Source of the DNA: Bifidobacterium sp. ESL0745
Lineage (GTDB): Bacteria; Actinomycetota; Actinomycetes; Actinomycetales; Bifidobacteriaceae
Reading direction: 5' to 3'
Length of the DNA stretch: 64,000 bases
Assembly (NCBI RefSeq): GCF_029433335.1
Contig: NZ_JAQTHX010000001.1
Coordinates: 496,001 to 560,000 of the forward strand
The notes below the pieces were generated by a model that saw nothing but the letters and a program-made list of their open reading frames with translations, did not search any database and was not told the DNA's origin. How positions within the stretch are numbered: position 1 is the stretch's first letter; each line of letters begins with the position of its first letter. Made by a program: the position numbers and the translations under genes. Below, in pieces: positions 30,832 through 40,741 of the stretch.

Positions 30832-31470
30832 TTAGAAGATAAGCTTGTCGAAGCGGTTATAGCAATCCACCAGGTCCGTCAGGTGGACGAGGCCACGGAT
30901 ATCTACAAAATCATGTCCTCTTGCCTGCAACTGGCGGGGGTAGAAAAAGGTCTTTTCCCAGTGGTCAGGTAGGGGGCGGGATTCAGAATCGTCGTTTTTG
31001 CCGCCTTTTGATGAACTTCTCCATTTTTCCGGCAAAATGGTTGTGAGCATCTCTTTTCTGGTGAAAATAAGAAAATGAGGTACATAATCCGGGTCTTCGA
31101 CGCTGAGTACGAATACTTCATTATCCTTATTATTGAGTTGGGCTCCATTTATCGAGCACCACGTGGCAATACTATAAGGATAGTAATGCTCTGTTGGCGA
31201 ATGTCCGCCTGAGGCGACGCATATCTGATGCTGGGTACGGCCATCGGTACCAATAACATACATCTGCGCTCCCCGACCCCTGTTGACGGTAACGCCAAAT
31301 GATGCCATGACCGCTGTCAGTGTGCGATAGGCTTTTGTGGCTGTCGTATCCGGTTGGACGTCGCTGTCTGCATCGGTTATGCCGCATAATCGTTTGAGTG
31401 TATCCATCTCCAAAGCGATGGCTTCTTCATCATCGAGTGGCGTTTTATCTGTATCTGTATTTTCCCTCAC
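30832..31470 (-). CDS. Unrecognised 212-aa protein upstream of the YobI-type ATPase
   Basis: 212 aa, soluble, no signal peptide. An acidic N-terminal 45 residues is followed by an alpha/beta-looking core (SFGVTVNRGRGAQMYVIGTDG, VFVLSVEDPDYVPHFLIFTR) and a charged C-terminus. I do not recognise the family. The core alternates short hydrophobic strands with conserved-looking Asp, Glu and Lys, so a nuclease-like fold is conceivable, but no motif can be assigned. Start given as the GTG at 31470; the ATG at 31407 is an alternative, and neither has a good ribosome site. It ends 61 bp before the ATPase gene on the same strand, so both are probably one transcript. Confidence 0.7.
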   Translation of the reverse strand: MRENTDTDKTPLDDEEAIALEMDTLKRLCGITDADSDVQPDTTATKAYRTLTAVMASFGVTVNRGRGAQMYVIGTDGRTQHQICVASGGHSPTEHYYPYSIATWCSINGAQLNNKDNEVFVLSVEDPDYVPHFLIFTRKEMLTTILPEKWRSSSKGGKNDDSESRPLPDHWEKTFFYPRQLQARGHDFVDIRGLVHLTDLVDCYNRFDKLIF

Positions 31471-31676
31471 AGAGAAAAATACTAATCAAAAATATGGACT
31501 ATGTTTTGAAATTCATTGAGAAATTCGTTCCTTCAAAAACATATTTGGTTTCGACAACAATCGGGTTGCCGGGACACGCTCTTTGCTATCGGGAACGCCT
31601 TTTCTGCGAAGATGTATCGCGTGTCTGTAGTACACCTCAATTAATGTATAAGAAAAGAGAAAGTGAGTATGGTGCT

Positions 31677-32639
31677 ATGGCCAGTAAAGTAGAAGAAAAT
31701 CAAAACCCAACGGTTCTTCCTGTCCCTAAGAAAACCGAATATTTGGCTCGCACCTTTTCCCGCACCAAGCGTAAGGATTTCGAGAACTATGTGCTCAATG
31801 CCGTGTGGAATCGTTTGGCGATGCCCGAAATACAACCGGTAAGTCAGCAGCTGGTCATGACAAAAGATCACCATTATTTTATCGATCTGTACTTTCCGCA
31901 AATCAACTTCGGTGTTGAATGCGACGAACCGTATCATCGAGGGCAGCTTGAACAGGATCGTCAGCGGCTTATCACTATAGAGGACACGTTCGGCGCGATC
32001 CGTGAGGATGTGGCCTATCAGTGCTATCGGGTGAATCTGAGTGTTGAAACGTCCGATGAGGTTGAGCGGCAGATTGATGAATGCGTGCGGAAGATAAGAA
32101 ACCTTGTCGAGAGCCGTAAGCAGCAGGGCAAGTTCATTCCTTGGAGATTCGATGGGCGGGAATATGAGGAATATTTTGCCGATAAGGATGTGATAACGGA
32201 TCACGACGATATCACGTTCCCTACCATCGCAGCGGCCTGCAATACAATATTCGGTACTGATTATGCCGGGATTCAAAGGGGCTGTTTCAAGCCGAACACC
32301 TTCGACAACGCCGGTTACAGTGATTATGTCGCATGGTTCCCCAAAATGGCTGTTGATGGTCAGCCGAGGAATAAAAATTGGAACAACACCGTTGATGTGT
32401 ATCATGAGTTCATCCATCAGATGCCTACGGAAAAATGGAAGAACGACCCTGATTTCAAACCGCAGACCAAACCTGATGGCCACAAGCTGATCACATTTGC
32501 GAATATGAAGGACAAGCTGACTGGCCATCCAGGGTATCGTTTTCTTGGGATATACAAGACCGTTGAATGTTTTCCTGGCGGTGGTGACCTGAAAAAACAG
32601 GATGGGAAAGTATTCCATATTATTCGTCCGCTCAATTAG
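31677..32639 (+). CDS. Probable modification-dependent restriction endonuclease (PvuRts1I/AbaSI-like)
   Basis: 320 aa. The N-terminal half reads as a Vsr-like PD-(D/E)XK nuclease: Asp70 in YFIDLYFPQINFG, then ECDEPYH with Glu81, Asp83 and His87, and a Cys-Tyr-Arg-Val strand before a helix. The linker FIPWRFDG leads to a C-terminal half with WFPK (220-223), a Trp-rich NKNWNN, FANMKD and GYRFLGIY (286-293). This layout and spacing resemble, from memory, the enzymes that cut 5-hydroxymethyl- or glucosyl-hydroxymethylcytosine DNA through an SRA-like domain. Start chosen at ATG 31677 (AAAGTGAG upstream); a frame opening further upstream is less likely. No methylase is adjacent, as expected for a modification-dependent enzyme. 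Divergent from the 212-aa gene. Confidence 0.65.
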   Translation: MASKVEENQNPTVLPVPKKTEYLARTFSRTKRKDFENYVLNAVWNRLAMPEIQPVSQQLVMTKDHHYFIDLYFPQINFGVECDEPYHRGQLEQDRQRLITIEDTFGAIREDVAYQCYRVNLSVETSDEVERQIDECVRKIRNLVESRKQQGKFIPWRFDGREYEEYFADKDVITDHDDITFPTIAAACNTIFGTDYAGIQRGCFKPNTFDNAGYSDYVAWFPKMAVDGQPRNKNWNNTVDVYHEFIHQMPTEKWKNDPDFKPQTKPDGHKLITFANMKDKLTGHPGYRFLGIYKTVECFPGGGDLKKQDGKVFHIIRPLN

Positions 32640-32800
32640 TCGTGCCGCGGCGAGAAGTTTTTACGGCTTTAAAGACCCGGAGAATCGCATTCAATCTGTA
32701 AGCATGAAGGAATTGAATCTGTACACCCGACGTGGCATAATTACCAAGGCATTTTATGAATGCAAATCGTTTGAAAAGTAAATGACTAAGGTGACGAGAC

Positions 32801-33367
32801 GTGGCACAAACTAGCAATGACATCAAAAACGGGTCGGTATTGAACCTCGACGGACAGCTTTGGACCGTCACGAAATTCCAGCACGTCAAGCCCGGCAAAG
32901 GGCCGGCTTTCGTGCGTACCACCATCAAGAACGTGCTTTCTGGCAAGATCGTCGACAGGACGTTCAACGCCGGCATGAAGATGGACTTCGAGACCGTCGA
33001 CAATCGCACGTTGCAGTATTCCTATGAGGAAGGCGATACCTTCGTTTTCATGGATATGACCACCTACGATCAGGTCAGCATCCCCAAGGAACTCGTCGGC
33101 GACCAGGCCAAGTTCCTGCTGGAAGGCACTGATTGCATCGTCAGCTTCCACGACGGCACCCCGCTGAGCGTAGAGCTTCCGGCATCCGTGATCTTGAAGG
33201 TCACTTCGACCGAGCCCGGCGTGCAGGGCAACCGCGCGAACGCTGGTACCAAGCCCGCCACCGTGGAAACCGGTGCCGAGATTCAGGTGCCGCTTTTCGT
33301 GGGCGAAGGCGAAATGGTCAAGGTGGACACCCGCGACGGTTCCTACCTCGGTCGCGAAAACAACTGA
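32801..33367 (+). CDS. efp: Elongation factor P
   Basis: 188 aa, full length, three OB-like domains. Rescues ribosomes stalled at polyproline. The modification loop reads [15 protein letters not shown], with Lys at the tip as in most actinobacterial EF-P. The start is GTG at 32801 with AAGGTGA upstream. It is followed 100 bp later by nusB, and efp-nusB-carA-carB run in one direction. Confidence 0.97.
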   Translation: MAQTSNDIKNGSVLNLDGQLWTVTKFQHVKPGKGPAFVRTTIKNVLSGKIVDRTFNAGMKMDFETVDNRTLQYSYEEGDTFVFMDMTTYDQVSIPKELVGDQAKFLLEGTDCIVSFHDGTPLSVELPASVILKVTSTEPGVQGNRANAGTKPATVETGAEIQVPLFVGEGEMVKVDTRDGSYLGRENN

Positions 33368-33467
33368 TTTTCCTCCTTTCTGGCTTGGTTTGGCTTCGTC
33401 AACCAGGTCGGAATACCATATTTATCAACGGTAAACCACGGAATTGGACTGAGAGGCAACTGGCTAT

Positions 33468-34412
33468 ATGGCACGTTCGACAGCTCGCAAAAGGGCTCTG
33501 AATACGCTTTACGAAGCGGATGAGAAAGGGCAGGACATTCCGTCGTTGCTCGCCGAACGCATTGCCGAACCCGGGGCGCAGACCCCTCTGCCTGATTACG
33601 CCATCCAGATCGTCCGCGGTGTAGCCGACGAACAGGCAGGCATCGACCGCGCACTTGAGGCGCATTCCACTAAATGGCCGCTTAAGCGCATGGCCGTGGT
33701 CGACAGGAACATTCTGCGCATCGCCGCTTGGGAGATTCTCTTCAACGACGACGTACCCGAGCGTGTGGCCATCGACGAAGCCTTGGGATTGGCGAAAAGC
33801 CTTTCCGACGACGATTCGCCGGCATTCATTCATGGTCTCTTGAGCGCCTTGTGCGATGACAAGGACACGGTTCTTGCCGATATCAAGGCTGCACATGAGG
33901 CCGAGGCCAAGGAGAAGGCGGAACGAGAAGCGGAAGAGCGTCGACTTAATTCGCCGACCGCTCCCGGGTTCTTGCCGTCTCGTGGTATTTCCGGTAAGGG
34001 CGACGGCGTACCGTTCGAGACGGAAACCGAACCCGATGCCGCACAGGACGAAGAGCCAGAATCCAAGGCTTCGAAGGAACCGGATATCAACGATTCTTCT
34101 TCGAAGGAATCGGACAATAACGAATCTTCCATGGAAGAAAATACTGATTCCGTTCCTGCCGTTACCGTTGCCGACGAGGACGGGAGTTCAGGCGAAACGG
34201 TGGTTTCCTCCGGTGCCAATGTTGATAATGACACCGATTCGTCCGGCAAGACCGATGAGGTTTCGGCTCCCGAAACTCCCAACGTTTCGGATGCGGATGA
34301 TGGCGAAACCGATTCCTCATCGTCCAATGATGACGTACCGATCCAGTCCGATTCGGCTGGTGAGGGACAAGCGTTGCCACCCGATGGCGACAATAATTCA
34401 ATAATTGTGTAA
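33468..34412 (+). CDS. nusB: Transcription antitermination protein NusB with long acidic C-terminal extension
   Basis: 314 aa, where the family is usually about 130-180. Residues 1-150 are a normal NusB (ARSTARKRALNTLYEADEKG, VVDRNILRIAAWEIL, VAIDEALGLAKSL), which with NusE binds boxA RNA in rRNA transcripts. After a charged helix (150-165) come about 150 residues rich in Asp, Glu, Ser, Thr and Asn, without predicted fold. The frame stays open through this tail with low sequence complexity, and the tail ends just before carA. The extension could be a disordered tether; its presence in the expressed protein needs RNA or peptide support. Confidence 0.92.
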   Translation: MARSTARKRALNTLYEADEKGQDIPSLLAERIAEPGAQTPLPDYAIQIVRGVADEQAGIDRALEAHSTKWPLKRMAVVDRNILRIAAWEILFNDDVPERVAIDEALGLAKSLSDDDSPAFIHGLLSALCDDKDTVLADIKAAHEAEAKEKAEREAEERRLNSPTAPGFLPSRGISGKGDGVPFETETEPDAAQDEEPESKASKEPDINDSSSKESDNNESSMEENTDSVPAVTVADEDGSSGETVVSSGANVDNDTDSSGKTDEVSAPETPNVSDADDGETDSSSSNDDVPIQSDSAGEGQALPPDGDNNSIIV

Positions 34413-34423
34413 TTAGTTCTGAC

Positions 34424-34456
34424 CGCGGTACGGTGGCCGGGCCGCGAATTTGTTTT
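34424..34456 (+). terminator. Possible terminator or leader hairpin between nusB and carA
   Basis: CGCGG and CCGCG bracket a GC-rich 23-base segment (34424-34446), followed by AATTTGTTTTT. It lies 50-80 bases before the carA start. It could terminate nusB or act as an attenuator of carA; it has only five strong base pairs. Confidence 0.35.
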
Positions 34457-34508
34457 TCCGGTCCAGTTATTTCCGAGTCCGCGCACGGGCCCGGAGCAAG
34501 GGGGACTC

Positions 34509-35816
34509 GTGGTGAGTCAGCAAACAGCTTCGGCAGCACAGTACTCTGAGGATGATGCTGTTCTGTTGTTGGAAGACGGACAGCTTTACGTAGGCGAGCC
34601 TTACGGCAAGCTTGGCTCGACATTCGGCGAAATCGTGTTCGCCACGGCCATGACCGGCTATCAGGAGACGATTACCGATCCAAGCTACGATCAGCAAATC
34701 GTGGTGCAGACTTTCCCTCATATCGGTGACACCGGTGTCAACGATGAGGATCCAGAGTCCAAACGGATCTGGGTGGCCGGTTACGTCGTACGCCAGCCCA
34801 GTCCGAACGTCAGCAACTGGCGTGCGGACGACAGCCTTGATGACGACCTCAACAAAGACGGCATCGTCGGCATCAGCAATATCGACACCCGTAAGCTTGT
34901 ACGCCACCTGCGCAGTGCAGGCGTGATGCGGGCCGGTATCTTTTCCGGCGACGCTCTGGTGGACAAGGCCACCGGTTTGTTGCGTTCGGTTGATTCCTTG
35001 CTCCAGGAAGTCTTGGATTCGCCGAAGATGCAAGGTGCCAGGCTTTATGACCATGTCAGTACGGACGAGACCTACACTGTCGAGCCTTGTGGCGATTTCG
35101 AAGGCAAAGAGCCGCTGTTCACCGTCGCCGCCGTCGACTTGGGAATCAAGGGCATGACACCGCACCGTCTTGCCGAACGCGGATGCCGTGTGCACGTCGT
35201 ACCGTCCACTGTCACCTTCGATGAACTCAAGACACTGAACCCCGATGGTGTCTTCTTCTCCAATGGCCCGGGCGACCCGGAAGAGGCCGCTCCCGAAGTC
35301 GATTTGCTGCGCGAAGTGCTCGATGCCGGATACCCCTTCTTCGGCATCTGCTTCGGCAACCAGCTGTTCGGACGTGCGCTAGGTTTTGATACCTACAAGC
35401 TCAAGTTTGGCCATCACGGCGTCAACCAGCCGGTCAAGGACATGACCACCGGCAAGGTCGAAATCACCGCCCACAACCACGGTTTCGCGGTCGATGCGCC
35501 GATTGGCAAGATTGTCGAATCTCCGTATAGCAATGGTAAATACGGCAAGGTGTTCGTTTCCCATATCGACCTGAACGACGATGTGGTCGAAGGCCTGCAA
35601 TGTGTTGATATCCCGGCTTTCTCGGTGCAATACCATCCCGAAGCCGCCGCAGGCCCGCACGATGCCGCCTATCTCTTCGACCGTTTTGTAGCCCTTATGC
35701 GTGTCCACAAAGCAGGAGAGCCGGTCTCGTCCGTGCTTGCGACGCCGACATCATTATCACAACCGAATAGCACCGAAACTGGCCAATCCGCCGCTTTTGA
35801 CAAGGAGAACAAGTAA
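34509..35816 (+). CDS. carA: Carbamoyl-phosphate synthase small (glutaminase) subunit
   Basis: 435 aa. Releases ammonia from glutamine for CarB in arginine and pyrimidine synthesis. The N-terminal domain holds [16 protein letters not shown] and GDTGVNDED; the class I glutaminase has the Cys nucleophile in [10 protein letters not shown] (about residue 281) and the His/Glu of VQYHPEA. The start is GTG at 34509, with a second GTG directly after; AAGGGGG precedes both. It overlaps carB by one base (TAATG), a tight coupling. A Ser/Thr-rich tail of about 25 residues follows the catalytic domain. Confidence 0.97.
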   Translation: MVSQQTASAAQYSEDDAVLLLEDGQLYVGEPYGKLGSTFGEIVFATAMTGYQETITDPSYDQQIVVQTFPHIGDTGVNDEDPESKRIWVAGYVVRQPSPNVSNWRADDSLDDDLNKDGIVGISNIDTRKLVRHLRSAGVMRAGIFSGDALVDKATGLLRSVDSLLQEVLDSPKMQGARLYDHVSTDETYTVEPCGDFEGKEPLFTVAAVDLGIKGMTPHRLAERGCRVHVVPSTVTFDELKTLNPDGVFFSNGPGDPEEAAPEVDLLREVLDAGYPFFGICFGNQLFGRALGFDTYKLKFGHHGVNQPVKDMTTGKVEITAHNHGFAVDAPIGKIVESPYSNGKYGKVFVSHIDLNDDVVEGLQCVDIPAFSVQYHPEAAAGPHDAAYLFDRFVALMRVHKAGEPVSSVLATPTSLSQPNSTETGQSAAFDKENK

Positions 35817-38800
35817 TGCCGAAACGTCAGGACATCAAATCCGTCATGGTCATCGGGTCCGGCCCCATCGTCATCGGCCAGGCCGCAGAATTCGACTATT
35901 CCGGTACCCAGGCCTGCCGCGTGCTGCGTGAGGAAGGCATCCGCGTCATCCTCGTCAATTCCAACCCGGCCACCATTATGACCGACCCGGAAATGGCCGA
36001 CGCGACCTATATCGAGCCTATCGACGTGCCGATTCTCGAACGGATCATCGCCAAGGAACGCCCGGACGCCCTACTGCCAACGCTTGGCGGTCAGACCGCG
36101 TTGAACGCGGCCGAAGCGTTAGGCAAGGCCGGCGTGCTCGACAAATACCATGTCGAACTCATCGGCGCCTCGCTTGAGGCCATCGACCGCGGTGAGGACC
36201 GCGAGCAGTTCAAGAAGGTCGTGGATTCCGTCGGGGGAGAATCCGCGAAAAGCGATGTGGCCCATACGCTTGAAGAAGTCGACGCCGTTGTCGCCAAACT
36301 CGGTTTCCCGGTGGTTGTACGCCCGAGTTTCACCATGGGAGGTCTCGGTTCCGGCATAGCCCACAACGAGGAGGAGCTGCACCGCATCGCCGGCGCGGGC
36401 CTCCACGATTCGCCGACCGACGAGGTCCTGATCGAAGAGGGCATCGAAGGCTGGAAGGAATACGAGCTCGAGCTCATGCGCGACCGCAACGACAACGTCG
36501 TGGTCGTCTGCCCGATCGAGAACGTCGACCCTGTCGGCGTGCACACCGGCGATTCCATCACCGTCGCCCCCACCTTCACACTGACCGACCGGGAATACCA
36601 GAAGATGCGTGACCTCGGCATCGCCATCATCCGCGGCGTCGGCGTCGACACCGGCGGCTGCAACATCCAGTTCGCCGTCAACCCGAAGAACGGCCGTATC
36701 ATCATCATCGAGATGAACCCGCGTGTCTCCCGTTCCTCCGCGCTGGCTTCGAAAGCCACCGGCTTCCCGATCGCCAAGATCGCCACGAAACTCGCGCTCG
36801 GCTACACGCTCGACGAGATCCGCAACGACATCACCCAGTCCACTCCGGCCTGCTTCGAGCCGACCATCGACTACGTGGTCACCAAGGTTCCGCGTTTCAC
36901 CTTCGAAAAGTTCCCGAACGCCGACCCGACGCTGACCACCTCGATGAAATCGGTGGGCGAGGCGATGGCTCTCGGCGGCAACTTCCAGGAGTCGCTGGGC
37001 AAGGCCATGCGCTCCATCGACAAGCGGCACATGGGCTTCAGCTGGGACGGCACCAAGCCGAGCCAGGCCGAGGTCGACCAGTTGCTTCAAGATATGCGTA
37101 CTCCTACGGAGAACCGCTACTTGCAAGTGCAACGCGCGCTCTGGGGCGGGGCCACACTTGAGCAGCTTTACGACGCCACCAAGATCGACTCGTGGTTCCT
37201 GAAGCAGTTCGCACTGATCAACCAGACCGCGATGGAAGTGCGGTTCACGGAAATCCTTTCGCCGAAGCTCCTGAAAAAGGCCAAGCTGGCTGGACTTTCC
37301 GACCTGCAGATCGCGCACTTGCGTCACTTGGGTGACGAAGGCGAGAACACGATTCGCGAGCTGCGCCACAACTACGGCCTGCGTCCGGTCTACAAGACCG
37401 TCGACACCTGCGCTGCCGAATTTGACGCGGTCACGCCGTATTACTATTCCTGCTATGCCGACGAATCCGAATTGAAGCCGCGCGACCGCGAGGCCGTCAT
37501 CATCCTCGGCTCCGGCCCCAACCGGATCGGCCAGGGCATCGAATTCGACTACACCTGCGTGCACGCCGTGCAGGAACTGGGCAAGGACTATGACACCATC
37601 ATGGTCAACTGCAACCCCGAAACCGTCTCCACCGACTACGACATGTCCGACCGGCTTTATTTCGAGCCGCTGACCTTCGAAGACGTCATGGAGATCTACG
37701 ACGCCGAGAAGAAGCTCGGCCCGATCAAGGGCGTCATCGTCCAGCTCGGCGGCCAGACCCCGCTTTCGCTCGCCGCACGGCTCAAGGCCGCCGGCGTTCC
37801 GATTCTTGGCACTTCGCCTGAGTCCATCGACCTGGCCGAAAACCGCGAGCTGTTTGGTGAGGTGCTGCGTCGCGAGAAGCTCAACGCCCCTCGTTACGGC
37901 ACTGCGCTCAACATGGACGAGGCTCGCGAGGCTGCCCATTCCATCGGTTACCCGGTGCTGGTACGCCCGAGCTATGTGCTCGGCGGGCGCGGCATGGAAA
38001 TTGTCTACGACGATGCCCAGCTTGAAAAATACGTCGACCGCGCGCTCGACGAGGCCAAGGCCGACACGGTGGTTTCCGGACGTCTGCCCTCGCCGCTCTT
38101 GATCGACAAGTTCCTTCAGGACGCCATCGAAATCGACGTGGACGCGCTCTACGACGGTAAGGAACTTTATATCGGCGGCATTATGGAGCACGTCGAGGAA
38201 GCCGGTGTCCATTCCGGCGACGCGGCCTGCACCCTGCCACCCTCCACGCTTTCCGACGACCAGATCCAGCGCCTGCGCAAGGCGACGCTGGCCATCGCGG
38301 AAGGCTGTGGTGTACGTGGCGTCATGAACGTCCAGTTCGCCTACATGGCCAACACGCTCTACGTCATCGAAGCCAACCCGCGCGCCTCCCGCACCATTCC
38401 CTTCGCCTCCAAGGCGACTGGTGTGGCGCTCGCCAAGGCCGCAGCGCGCATTATGGTGGGGGAGACCATCGCCGACCAGCGCAAGTGTGGGCTGCTGCTT
38501 CCCAAAGGCGACGGCGGCACCATCCGCCCCGGCCAGCAGGTCGCCGTCAAGGAATCCGTCCTGCCGTTCAAGCGTTTCAGGACCGTCGCCGGCAAGTCCG
38601 TCGACACGTTGCTCGGCCCGGAAATGCACTCGACCGGCGAGGTCATGGGCTTCGACCGCGATTTCCCGCATGCCTTCGCCAAGTCCCAGCTTGCCGCCTA
38701 CAAGGGAGGGCTCCCCACACACGGCAACGTGTTCCTATCGGTTTCCGATACCGACAAGCGCCAGTTGCCGCTGATCGCCACACGCTTGAAGGAACTGGGC

Positions 38801-39187
38801 TTCACGGTCTGCGCCACCGAAGGTACCGCTTCGGTCCTGCGTCGTTACGGCATCGATTCCAAGGTCGTCAGCAAGATTTCGGAGACGCCGGATCACGAGC
38901 AGGAGCTGAAGGCGGAATACGGCGACGATTACATCAGCAAGAACCCTGTCCAGATGATCGAAGACGGCGAGATCGACATGGTCTTGAATACCCCGTCCTC
39001 TCGCGGTGCACGTAGCGATGGCTACGCGATCCGCGCCTCGGCCATCATCGCCGACATCCCCGAATTCACCACCATCACCGAGTTTTACGCGGTGCTCCTG
39101 GCCATCGAAGCCGTACAGGCCAACGATTACCAGGTGATGAGCATCCAGGAGCATGCCAAGCAGCTTTTCGCTTCTGAAATCGAATAA
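35816..39187 (+). CDS. carB: Carbamoyl-phosphate synthase large subunit
   Basis: 1123 aa. Uses bicarbonate, ammonia and two ATP to make carbamoyl phosphate. It contains two homologous ATP-grasp halves, each opening with a GSGP motif ([38 protein letters not shown]), and a C-terminal MGS-like domain ([22 protein letters not shown]) that binds allosteric ligands. The start overlaps the carA stop by one base. Strong C/G third-position bias agrees with chromosomal housekeeping genes. Confidence 0.98.
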   Translation: MPKRQDIKSVMVIGSGPIVIGQAAEFDYSGTQACRVLREEGIRVILVNSNPATIMTDPEMADATYIEPIDVPILERIIAKERPDALLPTLGGQTALNAAEALGKAGVLDKYHVELIGASLEAIDRGEDREQFKKVVDSVGGESAKSDVAHTLEEVDAVVAKLGFPVVVRPSFTMGGLGSGIAHNEEELHRIAGAGLHDSPTDEVLIEEGIEGWKEYELELMRDRNDNVVVVCPIENVDPVGVHTGDSITVAPTFTLTDREYQKMRDLGIAIIRGVGVDTGGCNIQFAVNPKNGRIIIIEMNPRVSRSSALASKATGFPIAKIATKLALGYTLDEIRNDITQSTPACFEPTIDYVVTKVPRFTFEKFPNADPTLTTSMKSVGEAMALGGNFQESLGKAMRSIDKRHMGFSWDGTKPSQAEVDQLLQDMRTPTENRYLQVQRALWGGATLEQLYDATKIDSWFLKQFALINQTAMEVRFTEILSPKLLKKAKLAGLSDLQIAHLRHLGDEGENTIRELRHNYGLRPVYKTVDTCAAEFDAVTPYYYSCYADESELKPRDREAVIILGSGPNRIGQGIEFDYTCVHAVQELGKDYDTIMVNCNPETVSTDYDMSDRLYFEPLTFEDVMEIYDAEKKLGPIKGVIVQLGGQTPLSLAARLKAAGVPILGTSPESIDLAENRELFGEVLRREKLNAPRYGTALNMDEAREAAHSIGYPVLVRPSYVLGGRGMEIVYDDAQLEKYVDRALDEAKADTVVSGRLPSPLLIDKFLQDAIEIDVDALYDGKELYIGGIMEHVEEAGVHSGDAACTLPPSTLSDDQIQRLRKATLAIAEGCGVRGVMNVQFAYMANTLYVIEANPRASRTIPFASKATGVALAKAAARIMVGETIADQRKCGLLLPKGDGGTIRPGQQVAVKESVLPFKRFRTVAGKSVDTLLGPEMHSTGEVMGFDRDFPHAFAKSQLAAYKGGLPTHGNVFLSVSDTDKRQLPLIATRLKELGFTVCATEGTASVLRRYGIDSKVVSKISETPDHEQELKAEYGDDYISKNPVQMIEDGEIDMVLNTPSSRGARSDGYAIRASAIIADIPEFTTITEFYAVLLAIEAVQANDYQVMSIQEHAKQLFASEIE

Positions 39188-39247
39188 ATCGGTGAAATGG
39201 AAGACAACCCGGAATGGGGAGTCTGCCAACAATCGGATATTTTATCG

Positions 39248-39290
39248 TCTCACGAAGGTTATCTCAGCTTTCGTGGGACAATTTTGTTAT
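39248..39290. terminator. Terminator between carB and the XRE regulator
   Basis: TCTCACGAA (39248-39256) pairs with TTCGTGGGA (39270-39278), with one G-U, in a stem of nine pairs, followed by CAATTTTGTTATTT. It sits between convergent genes and its 3' flank overlaps the last codons of the regulator. Confidence 0.7.
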
Positions 39291-39565
39291 TTGGCCCGTA
39301 AATCCGGCCAAGGCGAAGGGAGAAGCTTCTGCAGGGAAACCCCGAGAACCTGCGCGATGGCCATGATGTTGTGGAGGCTGGGGTTGGCCGGTGTTCCGGG
39401 CATGGACTCACCTTTCTCGAATTTCTGATAGGTATAGCGGGAAAGTCCTGCATCGTATGCAACCCGTTCCTGGCTGAGGTTTCGTTCCAATCGTAGACGT
39501 TGCAAATTCAAACCCAATTCTTTGACATAGTCGTTCCAAGTTCCTGATGGAGTATTTTTTGACAT
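39287..39565 (-). CDS. XRE-family helix-turn-helix regulator
   Basis: 92 aa, essentially one HTH domain: LGLNLQRLRLERNLSQERVAY, DAGLSRYTYQKFEKGES and IAQVLGVSLQKLL, the cI/Cro-like pattern. Start taken as the ATG at 39565; the TTG at 39574 is possible and neither has a good ribosome site. It is divergent from the first gene of the lipoprotein array (39808), so it probably controls that array and itself. Direct repeats TATATGGC at 39595 and 39609 lie in the shared promoter region. Confidence 0.85.
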   Translation of the reverse strand: MSKNTPSGTWNDYVKELGLNLQRLRLERNLSQERVAYDAGLSRYTYQKFEKGESMPGTPANPSLHNIMAIAQVLGVSLQKLLPSPWPDLRAK

Positions 39566-39594
39566 AAAACTCAAACTATGAAGCTCTTTTACTG

Positions 39595-39616
39595 TATATG
39601 GCCTCCCTTATATGGC
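39595..39616. promoter_or_regulatory. Possible XRE operator, direct repeat TATATGGC
   Basis: TATATGGC occurs at 39595-39602 and again at 39609-39616, 14 bp apart, between the divergent regulator and lipoprotein array. The spacing and position suit an operator, but this is inferred from position only. Confidence 0.35.
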
Positions 39617-39807
39617 ATCTGTGATATTATGCTAAAAGCAATTCCGGATGCATCCCTCGTGCTAAGGGCAGCTGGGAGAGATTCGGAAGGGCCAAAACGT
39701 GCGCGTCGTGGTGCTTCCAAGCTGGATTCTAGGTAGGAAACGATGGCGTTTCGCATGAGTTTTACAGAGAGGTAAAGAAGTTATCAGTATTTGAGAGAAA
39801 GGTAACG

Positions 39808-40209
39808 ATGTCTGGAACAATCAGTGGGAATACCAGTTGTAAAGCCAAAACCGACGTACACGGCAATAAAATTCTGGCACTGCTGGCGATGCTTGTCTGT
39901 GTGGTCACGCTTTTCAGCGGCTGTGGAAAGCCGTTCAGCATTGTGGGTTCATGGGAAAACGAGGGGCCGGGCACCTATGGCCAGGCGTATGAGCAGGGAA
40001 AACTCATCCAATTTGGTTCGAATGGGAAATGTAACCTCTGGAGCCCTAGCGACAAATATGCGTTGAAAAAGGAATCCAATGGTTCCTACAAATTGGTTAT
40101 CAACGGGCTGCTCGGAGGCGGTGGCGTGTTTGATGTGCAGGTTAAGGACAACGACCATATCACGCTCACCAAAGGCAATATCACACTGAATTTCGAACGT
40201 GCCGGATAG
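39808..40209 (+). CDS. Small lipoprotein, family S copy 1
   Basis: 133 aa. A basic 21-residue N-terminus, hydrophobic stretch (22-36) and lipobox LFSGC with Cys39 mark a lipoprotein anchored on the outer face of the membrane. The mature part begins with SIVGSWENEGPG and ends with VKDNDHITLTKGNITLNFE, a short beta-rich unit similar to the 'SIxGxWxNxGP' small lipoprotein type. AGAAAGG precedes the ATG. The next gene is a paralogue with the same two motifs. It heads the nine-gene array; function unknown. Confidence 0.78.
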   Translation: MSGTISGNTSCKAKTDVHGNKILALLAMLVCVVTLFSGCGKPFSIVGSWENEGPGTYGQAYEQGKLIQFGSNGKCNLWSPSDKYALKKESNGSYKLVINGLLGGGGVFDVQVKDNDHITLTKGNITLNFERAG

Positions 40210-40265
40210 ATATCGCTGCTGAAGCGCTTTGGTTATTGAAACAAACATAGAGAAAGAAGACAAGG

Positions 40266-40673
40266 ATGCCGGGTAACAACATATCGGCTGCTGTTTCAAA
40301 GTGCGATGTTCAACGCAATCGTATTGGTATGTGTAGGTTCACGGCGGTGCTGGCGGTGATGGCATGTGTGCTGACCATACTTAGTGGCTGCGGCTCTTTC
40401 AGCATTATCGGAACATGGAAGAACAACGGCCCCGACAGCTGGAGCTCAACGCATTCGGACACCATCACGTTCACTGAGGACAACTGCAATGTTTATAGTC
40501 CCAAAGACACCTATGAGTTGAATAAAGAGTACGGAGATAAGCAATACGACTACGATCTGGAAATCGCTGGTCGTTCGGGTGGCGGTGTATCGCTTGGCGT
40601 GAAGGTTAAAGACAACAATCATATTGTGCTTTCTAATCGTGCCACCACTTTGAACTTGGAACGTATCAAATGA
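40266..40673 (+). CDS. Small lipoprotein, family S copy 2
   Basis: 135 aa. Paralogue of the preceding gene: lipobox ILSGC (Cys42), then SIIGTWKNNGPD and VKDNNHIVLSNRATTLNLE. A Met at residue 22 just before the hydrophobic segment could be the true start. The two copies share the ends of the mature domain and differ in the middle, as expected from an older duplication. The preceding 56-bp gap holds an AGAAAGAAGACAAGG site. Function unknown. Confidence 0.78.
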   Translation: MPGNNISAAVSKCDVQRNRIGMCRFTAVLAVMACVLTILSGCGSFSIIGTWKNNGPDSWSSTHSDTITFTEDNCNVYSPKDTYELNKEYGDKQYDYDLEIAGRSGGGVSLGVKVKDNNHIVLSNRATTLNLERIK

Positions 40674-40741
40674 TCCATGAAACGGTGCTTATCTCGCTTC
40701 GGTTTACCAATTATCAATGAATTAACAAAAGGAAAATAATC

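Noticed and set aside
36119..38722. 867-codon open frame on the minus strand opposite carB
   Set aside because: It is a mirror frame caused by C/G-rich third positions in carB; no ribosome site, and carB is unambiguous.
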